64,000 nucleotides of DNA from Homarus americanus (lineage: Eukaryota > Arthropoda > Malacostraca > Decapoda > Nephropidae): assembly GCF_018991925.1 (NCBI RefSeq), contig NW_024727688.1, forward strand, positions 62,001 to 126,000, in the 5' to 3' direction. Below, one piece after another: positions 10,221 through 21,504 of this stretch. Within the stretch, counting starts at the first letter, position 1. Every line of letters starts with the position of its first letter. The notes under the pieces were generated by a model. It worked only from the letters and a program-made list of their open reading frames with translations, made no database searches and was not told the origin of the DNA. A program made the position numbers and the translations under genes.

Positions 10221-12248
10221 CCCAATGGTTATATTAGGGCCCTTACGGACTGGGGGCCACTTAAGCTACAGTCACTTCCTGGTAAACTTGGTAGCGCGCA
10301 TAAAGGTTTTTACCAAGGCATTTTATTACACATTTTATTCACGTGGCTTTAAGATGTGATAAGATTATTGTGTGAAGACACCGAGGAGGCGACCAGACCA
10401 GGTTTTAGAGAGATAAATTTTGGAATATGTTAGAGTGGATCCACTGAAAGAAACGTGCAATTTTAAGACACATTTTACACCACCTGAAAACAACACTGAA
10501 GAAACGCTGTAATAAGATACTATAATATTATTTAACTTATACAATATCTACACTTTTCATGCAGTACTATTGGCATCTATTGTTCGTTACGTTAAGGTAT
10601 CATTTTCCTAAGACTGCAACCTCATGGCAGTTACTGTACCTGTAATTTACAACTAAATCTGTGATCGTAATTATAAGTCTTGATAAAGTTTCTTGAATCC
10701 GAATCTGTAAGAAAGTACAAGATGAAGTTAATTGATTCAGTGATTCAATTAAATAACAAGTAATCTTTGCACTAGGGAGGCGTCACATTTACAAACATAT
10801 GCAAGATGCACAGCGGAGTGAGTGTGAACCTCGCGCCAGACTCTTCAACGGCTGGTGATCACTGAGGCTCAGAGAATCTTCTGCAAGTGAATAGTTAATC
10901 AAATGAATAGTTAATTCACCAATCAGAGAGACTCACTTGCATCCCGCCATCCAACTGAAGTCCTGTGATTAGATACAGACACCATCAGTTGGATTAAGAT
11001 TGACTTTCCGAATACCCGCGGTGTTGAAGTTTATCTTGTTGCCTCCCGCCACCGCCACACACCTGATCGATAGCCGGATTTTGAGGCGCCTCCGACCCTC
11101 AAGCTCCTCAGATTAAATCCTACGATAATCAAACATAAATTACTCGTATACTGTGCCAACGTTAAGATCAATTTCTCTCCGTCAGAGCCAACTTTTCTCT
11201 GTCAGTGAAAGAGTCAGGTAAGGTGATAATAGTCCTATTTTGATTACAGGTAGGAAGGTCGTAGAACAGATGTGTAGGAGCCGTAGTAGATGTGAATGAT
11301 TACAGCGAGTTATTGCAAGAAAATACAGATCATCTCGGCAAGTGAGTGACCAAGAACCTGAAAAAGAGTCATTGACGCAGATATACCTTCTGTAGTAAAG
11401 ATGTCGACGGTGGGTACATACAAAATGACTTCACTAAATAGACCCCAGACCTCACCTGGCATCTACCTGAGCAAAGAAAGTTACCGGGTTTATTTGTATG
11501 TATGAAGCTTATTACACATAATTTAATTCATACGTATCTAAACTTACCCAAATTTCCACATATAACTAAGCTTAACTCGTATCAGCTCAGCTTAACTCGT
11601 TTTTACTATGACGTAACAGTGATCGGCAATTAGATACCTGGACAGTGATGGCCCGCAGGTAGCTTAAGTCAGTTCTTGAATTTCTGATCAGAGGTCATAC
11701 ATAAATAACATCAGCTTGTGGATAACTGACACGGACTCCCAGATAGCTAAACCCGGGTTGATATCTGGTCATTGTAATTAAACCCACATAAAATTAACAT
11801 TACCTTGAATATAAATTATGAATTATAGGAATGAATAAATAAATATATAAATAAATACAAATAAATATGTATAAATAAAGATGACCTACGCACTTACGCT
11901 ACTGACCCCTAGTTCATTGATAATTAAGCCTCTATTCACATTTAATTACGATGAATTATTTAGCCAATTACCTACACGATATAGTAGTTATTGTTGCGTT
12001 CTGTCATCATTATCTGGCTGGTAGTTAAGGCACCACTGTTACTGATGCCGCTTGGTGCCCCAATTTATAACCTTTACCTGCTGTCGTCACCTGGTTACGT
12101 GTATAGATTTAATAGCTTAAGTAATGATAAAATAATAGAATAAAATATGAAAAATAAAAAAAAAAGTATATTAAAAGATATTTATTTATAGCCAATAGAT
12201 TAAATATATAAAATTCTCGGTAAAACTTTAAGCTGTTGACTACAAGTT
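10221..12248. other. Mostly unique AT-rich DNA
   Basis: Minor features only: a 15-bp near-duplicate CT(A/C)AGCTTAACTCGT at 11566 and 11586, and a degenerate AAATAAAT tract at 11831-11880. No gene-like frame is present. Confidence 0.6.
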
Positions 12249-12276
12249 TATAATAATAATAATAATAATAATAATA
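12249..12276. repeat. (AAT)n microsatellite
   Basis: About nine TAA/AAT units. Confidence 0.96.
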
Positions 12277-12447
12277 TTTTTCGAGAATTAGGTAAATACT
12301 GCCAACGGATCTGAGATTATAAAGTCAAGAAGATTGTAAAGGATTTTTGCCTTTACGTGCAGTCTGTTTAAGGTGCAATATCGTGTATCATATTTTACAC
12401 CAGAGTTACACTGTACATTTCTGTTTTGTGTAGTGAGAAAAGCTGTC

Positions 12448-12625
12448 AGTGAGGGGTAGGGAGTGAGGGGTGGTGAGTGGAGGGGTGTGAGTGGAGGGGT
12501 GTGAGGAGAGGGGTGTGAGGAGAGGGGTGTGAGGAGTGTGAGGGAGAAATAAACGACTTGGGGAGGGAAGGAGGGAGGGTAAGGTAAGGTAGGCGAGGGG
12601 GGGGTATAGAGAAGGAGGAGGAAGT
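12448..12625. repeat. G-rich GAGGGGTGTGAG minisatellite
   Basis: Units of GGAGGGGTGTGAG, 14-17 bp long, repeat at 12470-12545. Purine-rich GGGAGG sequence with a G run follows. The minus-strand 113-codon Pro/Ser/Thr/His frame is this array read backwards. Confidence 0.88.
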
Positions 12626-13158
12626 ACACATGAGTGATTGTATTATGTGTGTAATAACTCTCAGGAATAATTATATAGGCTTCCTGGAAAAAAAAATTAC
12701 CTGTACATTTTTATAATCAGGTAAATTTTATGTAAAAAGGCTTTAGAAAAATAAAATAAACCCTATCTTTCAGGGGTATTTATAGGTCCTCTGTTATTAT
12801 ATATATATATTGACCATGGAAGATTTCATTATTATTTTTATTTTTCTTGTGGGGGGAATTTTTGGTGGTGACACATCGGAAACGTCCAAGTTTTTGTGAA
12901 TTTTTATTATTATTTTTTTTTTTGGAGAGACGCCAAGAGACGGCCACCGGAGATGAGCATAATCACTGACCTGTTATAACGAATGATGATGATGACGACG
13001 AGAGAGAGAGAGAGGTCTGATGTACTTTCAGGCAGGGTACTTTATCGAAATGTACTTCAGGTATCAATTACTCAGTAAGAAATAAAGAGAAGTTATAGAT
13101 AAGCTACAAGACGAAACCAAACAAGAATATTCACACCTAAAATTCGTCTAGTTAGCCC
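12626..13158. other. Unique DNA with short simple tracts
   Basis: Short (AT)n near 12800, T-rich stretches, and a GATGATGACGAC-(GA)n patch at 12985-13015. No gene is seen. Confidence 0.6.
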
Positions 13159-13185
13159 TGTGTGTGTGTGTGTGTGTGTGTGTGT
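13159..13185. repeat. (TG)n microsatellite
   Basis: About 13 pure TG units. Confidence 0.97.
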
Positions 13186-13679
13186 CTGCGCCTTTCCTGA
13201 AGTGACTAATGGATGATTTCAGAGCGGAAGGGATTGTTTTTTGTTTTCATATCATCCAAAGAGAGTTAATGCAGTCCATGGCCATTTCTGAGTCACTGGT
13301 GTTTGATTGCGTTGCAGATACACGTTAAGTGGATAGGACATTTTCAGGCTAGTCTTAAAAAAAAAAATGGACGTAGGGGGGTAGGGGGGATGGACTTGAT
13401 CATGGCTGCTACACTAAAAGAGAGAGAAGATCCTAAGGTGGTTTATACAATACGTGATAACTGATGAACGGTTTACACTATCCCTTTTAAGCGTGGTCTA
13501 CTTATCAAGGGTAATGTGTTTGAGGTGTTAATGGAATATGACGTAAATCCGATGTAAGGCTTTGGAGATTTTGCTGTTTTTTTTGTTGTTTTGAAGTGGG
13601 GAGGAGATTTGAAGTTCGTCTAAACAAGAGGATTATTGTATTGATGCATTTACTGACCTCATAACATAATCCTCTACTT
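13186..13679. other. Unique DNA, no gene seen
   Basis: No tandem structure and no protein-like frame. Confidence 0.6.
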
Positions 13680-13870
13680 ACACGTCACTACCTGAACTAC
13701 GACTCTCTCCACACACGTTACTACTGAGTTACGACCTCCTCCTCACACGTCACTACTGAGTTACGACCTCCTCCTCACACGTTACCACCTGAACTACGAC
13801 CATCTCCACACGCATCACCACCTAGTCACGACCACTTTCCCTTGTCACCACTTGAGTCACGACCCCTCAC
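13680..13870. repeat. ~32-bp ACACGTCACTACTGAGTTAC minisatellite
   Basis: Six tandem units of 28-34 bp with the core ACACGTYACYAC-(T/C)GA-(A/G)-(T/C)-(T/C)ACGAC, each followed by a CTCC-rich tail. The two middle units are nearly identical; the outer ones are more diverged. Confidence 0.88.
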
Positions 13871-13952
13871 ACCCTCTCTGGTCGTTCCCAGCTTCCTCCC
13901 AGGGCATCACACTCGGCACCCACCCCACTACTACTCCAATCCTAGTGTCCAC

Positions 13953-14006
13953 CTCTTTCTTTCTTTCTTTCTTTCTTTCTTCCTTCCTTCCTTCCTTCCT
14001 TCCTTT
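13953..14006. repeat. (CTTT)n-(CTTC)n compound microsatellite
   Basis: CTTT units pass into CCTT units at about 13980. Confidence 0.96.
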
Positions 14007-14301
14007 AAGGCTCTTTCTATCCCTTCTCACCCCTTTATCTTCATTTGCCATTTCCTTGAGTCCTTTTTCCCTCTTTGTTTCCTTCTATCCCCATTTTCTC
14101 TTGTACGTCCTTTCTCCCTTATTCCATCTCCAAGATTTTTAGTTGTCCCACCATCTTCTTCCCCCATCCTCCCCTTCCACCCCATATCCTCCACTTCATC
14201 CACCTCATCTTCCTCCACATCCTCCACCACCTCCACCTCACCATCCTCCTCCACTTTCAACACCACCATCTCTTCCTCCACTCCTCCTCCTCCTCCTCCA
14301 T
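14007..14301. repeat. Polypyrimidine and (TCC)n/(CCA)n tract
   Basis: C/T-rich DNA becoming cryptic CCA/TCC triplets, ending in (CTC)n at 14280-14300. This explains the overlapping Ser/Pro/Leu frames on plus and the Glu/Asp/Val frame on minus. Confidence 0.85.
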
Positions 14302-14560
14302 GAAAATTCTGAAACTGGAAATCCACTCATCGTAAAACACAGCACTTGGTGTTTCCCCGCGTGATCCACTGACGCAAATTATCTTCACCTGAGTGTTTTT
14401 TTTGTTTGTTTTTTGTCAGGTAAATGTCTGTATTTTTTTTCTTTGTGTTGCTGCCTTCCCCAAATTTACATACATGGGAGTGTTTGTCTTGCCGAGCACC
14501 CGATGAAACATGGACCAGAATGTAAACCTGAAGTATTTTTTTTTCTGGAGTGAGTGAGTG

Positions 14561-14563
<3 letters not shown>

Positions 14564-14591
<28 letters not shown>
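14564..14591. repeat. (TG)n microsatellite
   Basis: 14 pure TG units, preceded by GAGTGAGTGAGTG. Confidence 0.97.
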
Positions 14592-14592
<1 letters not shown>

Positions 14593-14669
14593 TCCCTAGT
14601 CGTGGTGGTTTAAAGACGACCGTTACAGGAAAAAGACTTAACGTCAATCTTATAAATGAATCGAAAGAG

Positions 14670-14880
14670 TAACCTAACCTAACCATGCCAAAAGTAGTTT
14701 AACCTAACCTACACTAGCCTAAACTTAACCTTGTCTTGCTGAACTTAACGTAGTTTGACCTAACATAACTTTGCCTAACCAAACTTAGTCTAGTCGAGTG
14801 TAACCTAACTTAACTTAAGTCTACTCTAGTCTAGCCAAACCTAACTTAGTCTAACCTAACCTGCCCCCCCCCCCCTAACC
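14670..14880. repeat. Decayed telomere-like (AACCT)n block
   Basis: AACCTAACCT is repeated many times with substituted relatives (ACTTAACC, AGTCTAACC, TAGCCTAAAC) over about 210 bp, ending at a C run and CTAACC. This is the complement orientation of TTAGG. Divergence indicates an old interstitial block, not an active chromosome end. Confidence 0.75.
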
Positions 14881-15915
14881 GACGAAAGTCCAGGGCTCGT
14901 AATGAAGTAAAACGAGTTCCATTATTGAAATTCCTCGTTGGGAGGAATACCTACACAGTAAAGCTCAGGTACTCGTTCAACTTAATTAGCTGACAGGTAC
15001 ACGCACAAACTCTACCACCCACGTGCACAGGTGTACACACACAACCATACTGTGGGATACAGCAACTGATAATCTAATGAACAGTAGTTTTTGTGTGTGT
15101 TTGCGAAGGACATGTCACGTTTACATTACAAATTATAATGCTAATTATTTTGGTTAAATATTGACGACACAAAAAATGACATTTTACAGAAAGTTAATTA
15201 ATACAATACAATTATCATAAGTTTTTCACAACTGTCCTTGACACACTCAGGCATCATGTCGAGCTGTAGCACACACCCATTGCTCTATCATAAAGACTCT
15301 TCATTTTAATAATTGCACATGTCCAGTTGGGAACAATATTTCTTGGACATTTTTATCAATTAGCGAATGAAGGTCAAATGGATTGAAATAGTGAAACTGT
15401 AACATTTAATTTCCTAACTTTTCTTCTGTGCATATATTTTGTCTTCACATTTTTAATTGCGACAATCTATAATGAAGAGAAGCGTTCATCAGCCATGCAA
15501 TAAACAACCGCATCTATATTCCCCAAGTGTCTATCACAAGCTGTCAAGAGAGAATTAAATTAACGAAGAAATATTACCTTTCCACCAATTCCTCATTTCT
15601 ATTCTTTCTACCCTGTATATATTTTATCCTATCTCCCTTATGTCAACATACCTTTTCCACCCCCTACGTCCTCTCCCCATCCCATTTCTCCTATATCCCC
15701 TCACCATTGCACCTCCCTACCCCTCACCTATATCCAACACGGCCTCCCTCACTTCCCTCAGGTAGCCCCCGGGTGATGTAGCACTCGCCAGGGGAAAAAA
15801 AATTAAGGCATGTAGAATTTTAGCTAAAACGTCGACGCAGTTTTAGAGGTCTTTATGGCGGGGAATATGTCACAGGGAGACGAATATACACACTGCTGGT
15901 CACGGGACGGAGGAA
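14881..15915. other. Unique DNA, no gene seen
   Basis: Ordinary AT-rich sequence with a pyrimidine-rich patch near 15600-15760. The 84-codon plus frame ending at 15781 is P/S/H-rich and looks compositional. Confidence 0.6.
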
Positions 15916-15924
15916 GGTTACCGG

Positions 15925-16640
15925 CACATAGGAAGGGAGAGGGAGAGAGAGAGGGAAGGAGAGAGAGAGGGAAGGAGGGAGAGAGGGAAGGAGGGAGGGA
16001 GAGTGAGTGAAAGGGTGAGAGAAAGAGTGAAAGGGTGAGAGAAAGAGTGAAAGGGTGAGAGAAAGAGTGAAAGGGTAAGAGTGAAAGGGTAAGAGTAGGT
16101 GAAAGAAGGGGAGGGTGAAAATGAGAGAGAACTGTGAGATAGGGGTGAAAGGAAGAGTGTAATAGGGAAGCGTAGAGATGTGGAAAGTGATAGGAAAGAG
16201 GTGAGGGAGAGAAGAGGGTGGGGTGGAAAGGTAGATGTAAAAGGGGGAGAGGGATGGGGAGAAAGAGGGTGGAAAGGGGGGAAAAGGTAGGGATAGAAGA
16301 GACAGAAAGAAATGGAAGAAAGGATGGGACAAAAAGAGGAAAGGGAAAGAAGGCAATGGAAATGGAGAAGAAATGAAGGGAAGAAACGCAATGGAAAAGA
16401 AAAAGGGAAGGAAAGATGAAAAGGAAAGGGAAAACCTGAGAGCAAAGAAGAATGAGAAAAAACGAAAAGATAAAAAAAAGGGAATTGAAAAGGAATGGGG
16501 GGGGGGAGGGGGAAGAAGAGATAAAAAAAAGGGAAATGAAAAGGAATGGGGGGGGGGAGGGGGAAGAAGAGGGAGGGTAGGAAAAGGATGAAATAGGTAT
16601 TGGCCAGGGAGGAGTGGAGTAAAATTCAATAAGGGAGGAA
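15925..16640. repeat. ~700-bp polypurine tract with internal arrays
   Basis: The plus strand is almost entirely G and A with occasional T. It contains GGGAAGGAGAGA words at the left, a 20-bp array GAGTGAAAGGGTGAGAGAAA (four or five units, about 16011-16096), and a 51-bp direct duplication (16468-16518 and 16519-16569) with AAAAAAAAGGG and G10 runs. The 266-codon minus frame is a Pro/Ser/Phe/Leu reading of this. Triplex (H-DNA) and G-quadruplex potential is high. Confidence 0.92.
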
Positions 16641-16758
16641 AGAGAAGGACCAATGGACGTAAAAGTGGAACTGGATGGGGTGTTGATGGAAGGGGGTTGA
16701 AGCCAGGTAGGGTTAGTTAGGCAGAGACTGACTCGGATAAGTTTTAGTAGAATTGGAC

Positions 16759-16913
16759 TGAGTTAGGTTAGGTTAGGTTACGTTACGTTAGGTTAAGATG
16801 GGGTTAACTTGTGTTACATTGGACTGAGTTAAGTTAGGATGAGGTTAAATTTACGGTGCATTGGACTTAGCTAAGGGGTGTAAAGTTAAATTGTGTGAGG
16901 TGAGTTGGATTAG
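16759..16913. repeat. Decayed TTAGG repeat, plus orientation
   Basis: GTTAGGTTAGGTTAGGTTACG is followed by diverged GAGTTAGG/GGTTAA words. Orientation is opposite to the block at 14670-14880. It merges into the 15-bp GTTGTGTTGAGTGAG array. Confidence 0.7.
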
Positions 16914-17229
16914 GTTGTGTTGAATGAAATTGTGTTAAGTGAGGTTGTGTTTGAGTGAGGTTGTGTTGAGTGAGGTTGTGTTGAGTGAGGTTGTGTTGAG
17001 TGAGGTTGTGTTGAGTGAGGTTGTGTTGAGTGAGGTTGTGTTGAGTGAGGTTGTGTTAAGTGAGGTTGTGTTAAGTGAGGTTGTGTTGAGTGAGGTTGTG
17101 TTGAGTGAGGTTGTGTTGAGTGAGGTTGTGTTGAGTGAGGTTGTGTTGAGTGAGGTTGTGTTTGAGTGAGGTTGTGTTGAGTGAGGTTGTGTTTGAGTGA
17201 GGTTGTGTTGAGTGAGGTTGTGTTTGAGA
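16914..17229. repeat. 15-bp GTTGTGTTGAGTGAG minisatellite
   Basis: About 21 units, most identical. A few are AAG for GAG or 16 bp long (GTTGTGTTTGAGTGAG). The last units alternate 16 and 15 bp, a 31-bp higher-order pattern. The 16-bp units break the frame, so the NTTSL/SEVVL repeat frames on either strand are not genes. The array directly continues a decayed TTAGG stretch, and GTT/GAGT words are shared. Confidence 0.95.
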
Positions 17230-17499
17230 TACAATTGGGATGGACTAGATATTAAAGATGAGAGTTCAAGAAGTACGGATCACGTAGGTAGTGTGTGTGT
17301 GTGTGTGGAGGAGGCAACGTGTACCCCGACCTTGGGGAAACGTGGTATATAATCAAGCCAGTTTTTATGCTCAAAGTCACATCACGTGGAAGGAGGAGGA
17401 GGAGTGAGGGTCGTGTCTCAGGGCTACAACACAGGTGAGGTGCTCAGAGGACATCTTACCTGACCCGCATATACTGTATAAGGCTTTTGCGGCCATTGA
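17230..17499. other. Unique spacer
   Basis: Short (GT)n at 17290-17307 and a GGAGGAGGAGG patch near 17392. Nothing else is seen. Confidence 0.6.
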
Positions 17500-17612
17500 T
17501 AACCTGACCTGACTTGTCCTGCCTTGCCCTGACATCATCTAACCTAACCTGAACCAAACCTAACTTGAATCTAACCAAACTTAATCTAACCAAACTTAAT
17601 CTAACCAAACCA
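17500..17612. repeat. Decayed AACCT block with 15-bp CTAACCAAACTTAAT unit
   Basis: CCTGACCTGACTT and CTAACCTAACCTGAACC words lead into about three tandem copies of CTAACCAAACTTAAT (17570-17612). This is the complement orientation of TTAGG. Confidence 0.72.
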
Positions 17613-18029
17613 AACTTCATACACTGATAAGCTTTTAAACACCAGATCTTGGGAGACTGTTTATTGCTCTCATTTCCGTCTAAAAACAATTATAAAAACG
17701 TGTTGATGGCATAAAACAGTTGACGATAGAAGTTTGTTAAGTATAATATGTTGAAGGAAATGGGAACGATCTCATTAATTTTATTTTTTATTATCTATTT
17801 TAATTTTTTTGTGGGAGGGATTTTATTTGTATTCTGGACAATTTCCAAAAGAGATAGAGATAGATATTTTTTTTTTAATAGTCGAGAGGTTATCGGGACA
17901 TAATCGATGGAAGAGAATAAAAAAAATAAAAATAAAAGATTGGATAATAAATCAAATTTTTTCTCTTAAACTTATGATGCGGAACACGAGTCACTCTTTA
18001 TCCTTGACTTTTCAATCACCATTCACTTT
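17613..18029. other. AT-rich unique DNA
   Basis: T-rich and A-rich runs only. The 128-codon plus frame starting at 17809 becomes a Ser/Pro/Leu repeat reading of the next array and is not a gene. Confidence 0.6.
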
Positions 18030-18165
18030 ATCATCACTGTCGTCGTTATCATCACCGTTTTCGTCATCATCACCGTTGTCATCATCATCATCACCACCAT
18101 TACCGTTGTCATCATCATCATCATTACCGTTGTCATCATCATCATCATTATTAGTATTATTATCA
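18030..18165. repeat. (ATC)n with ~24-bp TACCGTTGTCATCATCATC unit
   Basis: ATC triplets are punctuated every 18-30 bp by CACCGTT or TACCGTTG, making a compound trinucleotide minisatellite. ATT units occur at the right end. Confidence 0.9.
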
Positions 18166-18177
18166 TGGATGGATCTG

Positions 18178-18240
18178 AGTGAGCGAGGGAGGTGACTCAG
18201 GGAGGGAGGTGACTCAGGGAAGGAGGGAGGGAGGGAGGGG
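18178..18240. repeat. GGGAGGTGACTCAGGGA repeat and (GGGA)n
   Basis: Two 17-18-bp units containing GGTGACTCAGGGA (an AP-1-like TGACTCA core), then (GGGA)n. Confidence 0.85.
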
Positions 18241-18262
18241 AGTCAGACGTTCATGCTCCCTA

Positions 18263-18410
18263 TACCCAAACCCCTAAACCTGAATCCCAACACCCGAACC
18301 CCAACCACCGAACCCGAACCCCAACCACCGAACCCGAACCCCAACCACCGAACCCGAACCCCAACCACCGAACCCGAATCCCAACACCCGAACCCGAACC
18401 CCTAAACACC
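18263..18410. repeat. 20-bp CCAACCACCGAACCCGAACC minisatellite
   Basis: Four nearly perfect units (18301-18380) flanked by diverged AACCC/CCTAAACC units. The C-rich AACCC-type composition suggests a variant related to telomere-like repeats. Confidence 0.93.
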
Positions 18411-18826
18411 GCGACATTTAAACACCATTAAATAGTGTATAACCCACAGAAAGAAACCCATTATTAAAACATATTGAAACTACACTTTTCATAACTCTTG
18501 GAATAACATATAATAGAAATATACTTGTAAACATATCATCTTTTTCTAACCCTAACCTAGACTCTGCTGACACTGGGAGAGACTAGACAAGTATTGGGTA
18601 GAATAACCAATCTTTAAAACATAATCCTACTGAATATTCCCCATGGAATCTTAAGGCGAAGCAGTGTTTGAACCTTGCTTCGTATAGGGTAAAGACTCGG
18701 ATTAGTCGGGCATATTTTTATTTTCTTTACATGTGTTTATAAATAGTAACTAAGGTAAAAATATATATTATCAAATATTTAAGTTTTTTTTATCACTTTG
18801 AAATGTGACTCTCTGGTATTGTCTCT
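18411..18826. other. AT-rich unique DNA
   Basis: One CTAACCCTAACCTAG word at 18547-18561. No gene is seen. Confidence 0.6.
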
Positions 18827-18830
18827 AGGG

Positions 18831-18900
18831 TGTGGGGGGAGGGGTGTAGGGGGTGGTGGTGTGGGGTGTAGGGGGTGGTGGTGTAGGGGGGTAGGGGTTA
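18831..18900. repeat. G-rich TGTAGGGGGTGGTGG minisatellite
   Basis: Three to four units of about 18-24 bp with G5 and GGTGGTG runs on the plus strand. G-quadruplex potential. Confidence 0.9.
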
Positions 18901-18972
18901 TATAGTGGGTAATGTGAGCCTTCACCAGGAATCTCTAAGTCAAGGAGGACCCATAAGTGAGGTAACAATGCA

Positions 18973-19006
18973 CTGATGATGATAATAATGATGATGATGA
19001 TGATGA
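18973..19006. repeat. (GAT)n microsatellite
   Basis: Imperfect GAT/AAT units. Confidence 0.92.
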
Positions 19007-19318
19007 CTACGATAGAGAAATGGTTAGGCTTGGTTTGAGTTAGGTTAGATGGTCTGATTAAGTAAGACATCTTGCTTAAATTTCCCACTAGACTGTAAAC
19101 ACATTTCAATAGGATTTTCAATACTTCTCTCAAAGGTGAAGTAAGCAGAAAAACTCTTCTTCCAACCACTAAAATCTAAACCTTGATTAAGCACCAACTT
19201 GAATTAGTAGTGAATATTTTTACGTTAATAAGCTTTTGATATGCGTTGGTCTCTCAAGAAAAAGTTCACAGTAGATGTAAAGAGCGAAATAATATGGAAT
19301 CAATTAAGGTATTTTGAG

Positions 19319-20000
19319 GTGGGGAATGTGCTTAAGGTATAGGCGGGGAGGAGTGGGTGATGGGCAGGTGAGGAGGGAGTGCGAGAGACGGTGGGGAGGG
19401 AGGTAGAGGGGCAAGCTGGGGAGAAGGGGGAGGGGTACGTGGTGAGGGGGAGAGAGAGACAATACAGGCAGGAGGAATGGGAGGGAGGGGAGGAACAGGA
19501 TGGGGAGTAAGGGGAGGAGAACGGGTAGGGGAGTAGAGGTGGATAAAGTCGCTTAGAGATGTTTACCGTAAGTGTCAAAGCTACCACAGGTGTGACCACA
19601 GGCAGGTACACGCCAGGCCATGGGTGGGGAGAAGGGGGGGAGGGGACTAAGGAGGAGGAGGAGTAGGAGGAGGAGGAGGAGAAATGAGGCAGAGAGAGAG
19701 AAAGTGGGAATTATAGAAGAGGAAAGGAGTAGGAACTGTAGGAGGAGGGGGAGGGAGAGGAAAGAGGAACTGGGGTAGAGGGAGGTATGTAGGTAGGATC
19801 TGGGGAAGAGGAAGTGGAGGAGGAAGTGGTGAAGAAAGAAAGAGACTGAAGTGAAGGAGAGGGAGAAACGGAGCACGTAAATGAACGGAAGGGAGAGTAA
19901 TGAAAGGAGAGGAAGGAGAACAAAAAGAAAGACAGAAAGAGAGAAAAAGACAAGAGAGGAAAGGAATAACGGGGACGAGGGAGAGGTGAGTGAGTAGTGT
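19319..20000. repeat. Polypurine GGGGAGG/GAGGAGGAGG tracts
   Basis: Two G/A-rich blocks (19319-19545 and 19620-20000) are separated by about 70 bp of unique DNA. The 103- and 154-codon minus frames (Ser/Leu/Pro/Phe) are reverse readings. Confidence 0.88.
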
Positions 20001-20637
20001 GTCGGCATATTGGTCAAGAGAAAGTCAAAAAGAGATTAGAAAGTCACGAGAGAAAGCACAGCGAGTCTCCTATACCACCTAGAGAAAGAACCTGGACACA
20101 TTTACCTTCCTTATATATATACAGTAATTAGTCGGGTCACCAGAGACATCCCCTGGCGACCGTGGAGAAGGAGGAGGCTGGTCCCAACACCCACCCTCAC
20201 TATACAGGTTATCTAACAGTACAGACTAAGACATCCATCAGTAAAAACAAAAGTAATACAGTATAAAAAATCTTCACACACTACCTAAACCAATTTTATA
20301 AAAGAAGAAAATACAAACATAAAAAACTGCTGTTTTTTTTTTTAAGTCAGTGTCTTCATTTATAATGGTTAGGGACGGATGAAGTAGGAATTCATAAGCT
20401 AATGGCTAATACAATTAATATGTTGTACCAGAGTAATGACATATTTTTATCCAGTGGTAATTCCTATCTCACCCACCCACACACACACACACTTCACAGC
20501 GCACTACAACACAACGTACCATAACACACACACGCACGCACACACACACACTCCTTCAACTTCACAAAGGATGGTACACACTTCCTGGATCGAATAGGGT
20601 ACTCATGGTCTTATAAAACCTCAAGCCACCGCCTGTA
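20001..20637. other. Unique DNA with short (AC)n tracts
   Basis: (AC)n patches lie at 20478-20494 and 20524-20551, the latter with GCACGC interruptions. A TATA-like TTATATATATACA occurs at 20112-20124, but no adjoining gene is seen. Confidence 0.6.
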
Positions 20638-20697
20638 GTACCCACCTAAAGTACCCACCTAAAGTACCCACCTATAGTACCCACCTGTAGTACCCAC
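20638..20697. repeat. 13-bp GTACCCACCTAAA minisatellite
   Basis: About 4.6 units of GTACCCACCTAAA, differing in the last three bases (AAA, ATA, GTA). Confidence 0.93.
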
Positions 20698-21104
20698 GAT
20701 AGCATTGACGGCCAGGGCACGCAGCCACCTCATGTCTGCCCTAATCATAAGGGGGCCACAGACTTCATTATACCCCACATCCCCACACTAGCAAGCAAGC
20801 CTTACACTGGCGAGTTCTTTAGTATGCTACGCCATACAGAAGAGGTGGTGGCCTTGACAGTTTAAATAAGAGTAATAACTAAGGTGTTGACGCATTTGGG
20901 TGGTCACTTTTTGCATGTTTTGTTTTTGTTTTTTTTTGTTTTTGTTTTTGCTTCCACCAACACTGAGGAACATGACAATAGTACTCTAAGACGATGATTA
21001 AACCCTTGAGTGAGATAGTTTCGTCCTGTTGAGTACCAATGTAATCGTACTCGAGGGAAGAAGTTATCGGCTTCAAGAGATTACGACATTGCACTCATGG
21101 GATT

Positions 21105-21108
<4 letters not shown>
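20698..21108. other. Unique DNA with a (GTTTTT)n patch
   Basis: GTTTTTG repeats at 20917-20950. No gene is seen. Confidence 0.6.

Positions 21109-21160
<52 letters not shown>
21109..21160. repeat. (GA)n microsatellite
   Basis: 26 pure GA units. Confidence 0.98.
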
Positions 21161-21162
<2 letters not shown>

Positions 21163-21308
21163 AAGGAAATACTCTACAGCAAGACCAGGCATAGTGACTC
21201 ACAGCTGACCTTGGGAGACACACACCACCTTCTTCGCCTCCTACGATATATTCTTATGGTATGTGAGAGGAAATGATACACTATACTGACTCAGGGACGA
21301 GGCTCCAA

Positions 21309-21375
21309 GTAAGAGAGGTGAGGGAGTGGTGAGGGAGAGGGGGTGAGGGGAGGGGGTGAGGGGAGGGGGAAGGAA
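21309..21375. repeat. GGGGTGAGGGGAGG polypurine-like repeat
   Basis: Short units of GGTGAGGGGAGG. Minus-strand Pro/Ser frames over it are compositional. Confidence 0.85.
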
Positions 21376-21504
21376 GAGCAGCGCCCCCTCCCTTCCCCCA
21401 TCCCCCGAAAATAGGTAAAAATGAAGAATAACTGGACAGAAAGAGGAAATAGAGGAATGAAAAATGTGAGAGGAATGCATGGAGTAAAAATAACCAATAT
21501 ACAC

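Noticed and set aside
15853..16653. 266-codon minus-strand open frame
   Set aside because: It is a reverse reading of polypurine DNA (Pro/Ser/Phe/Leu only).
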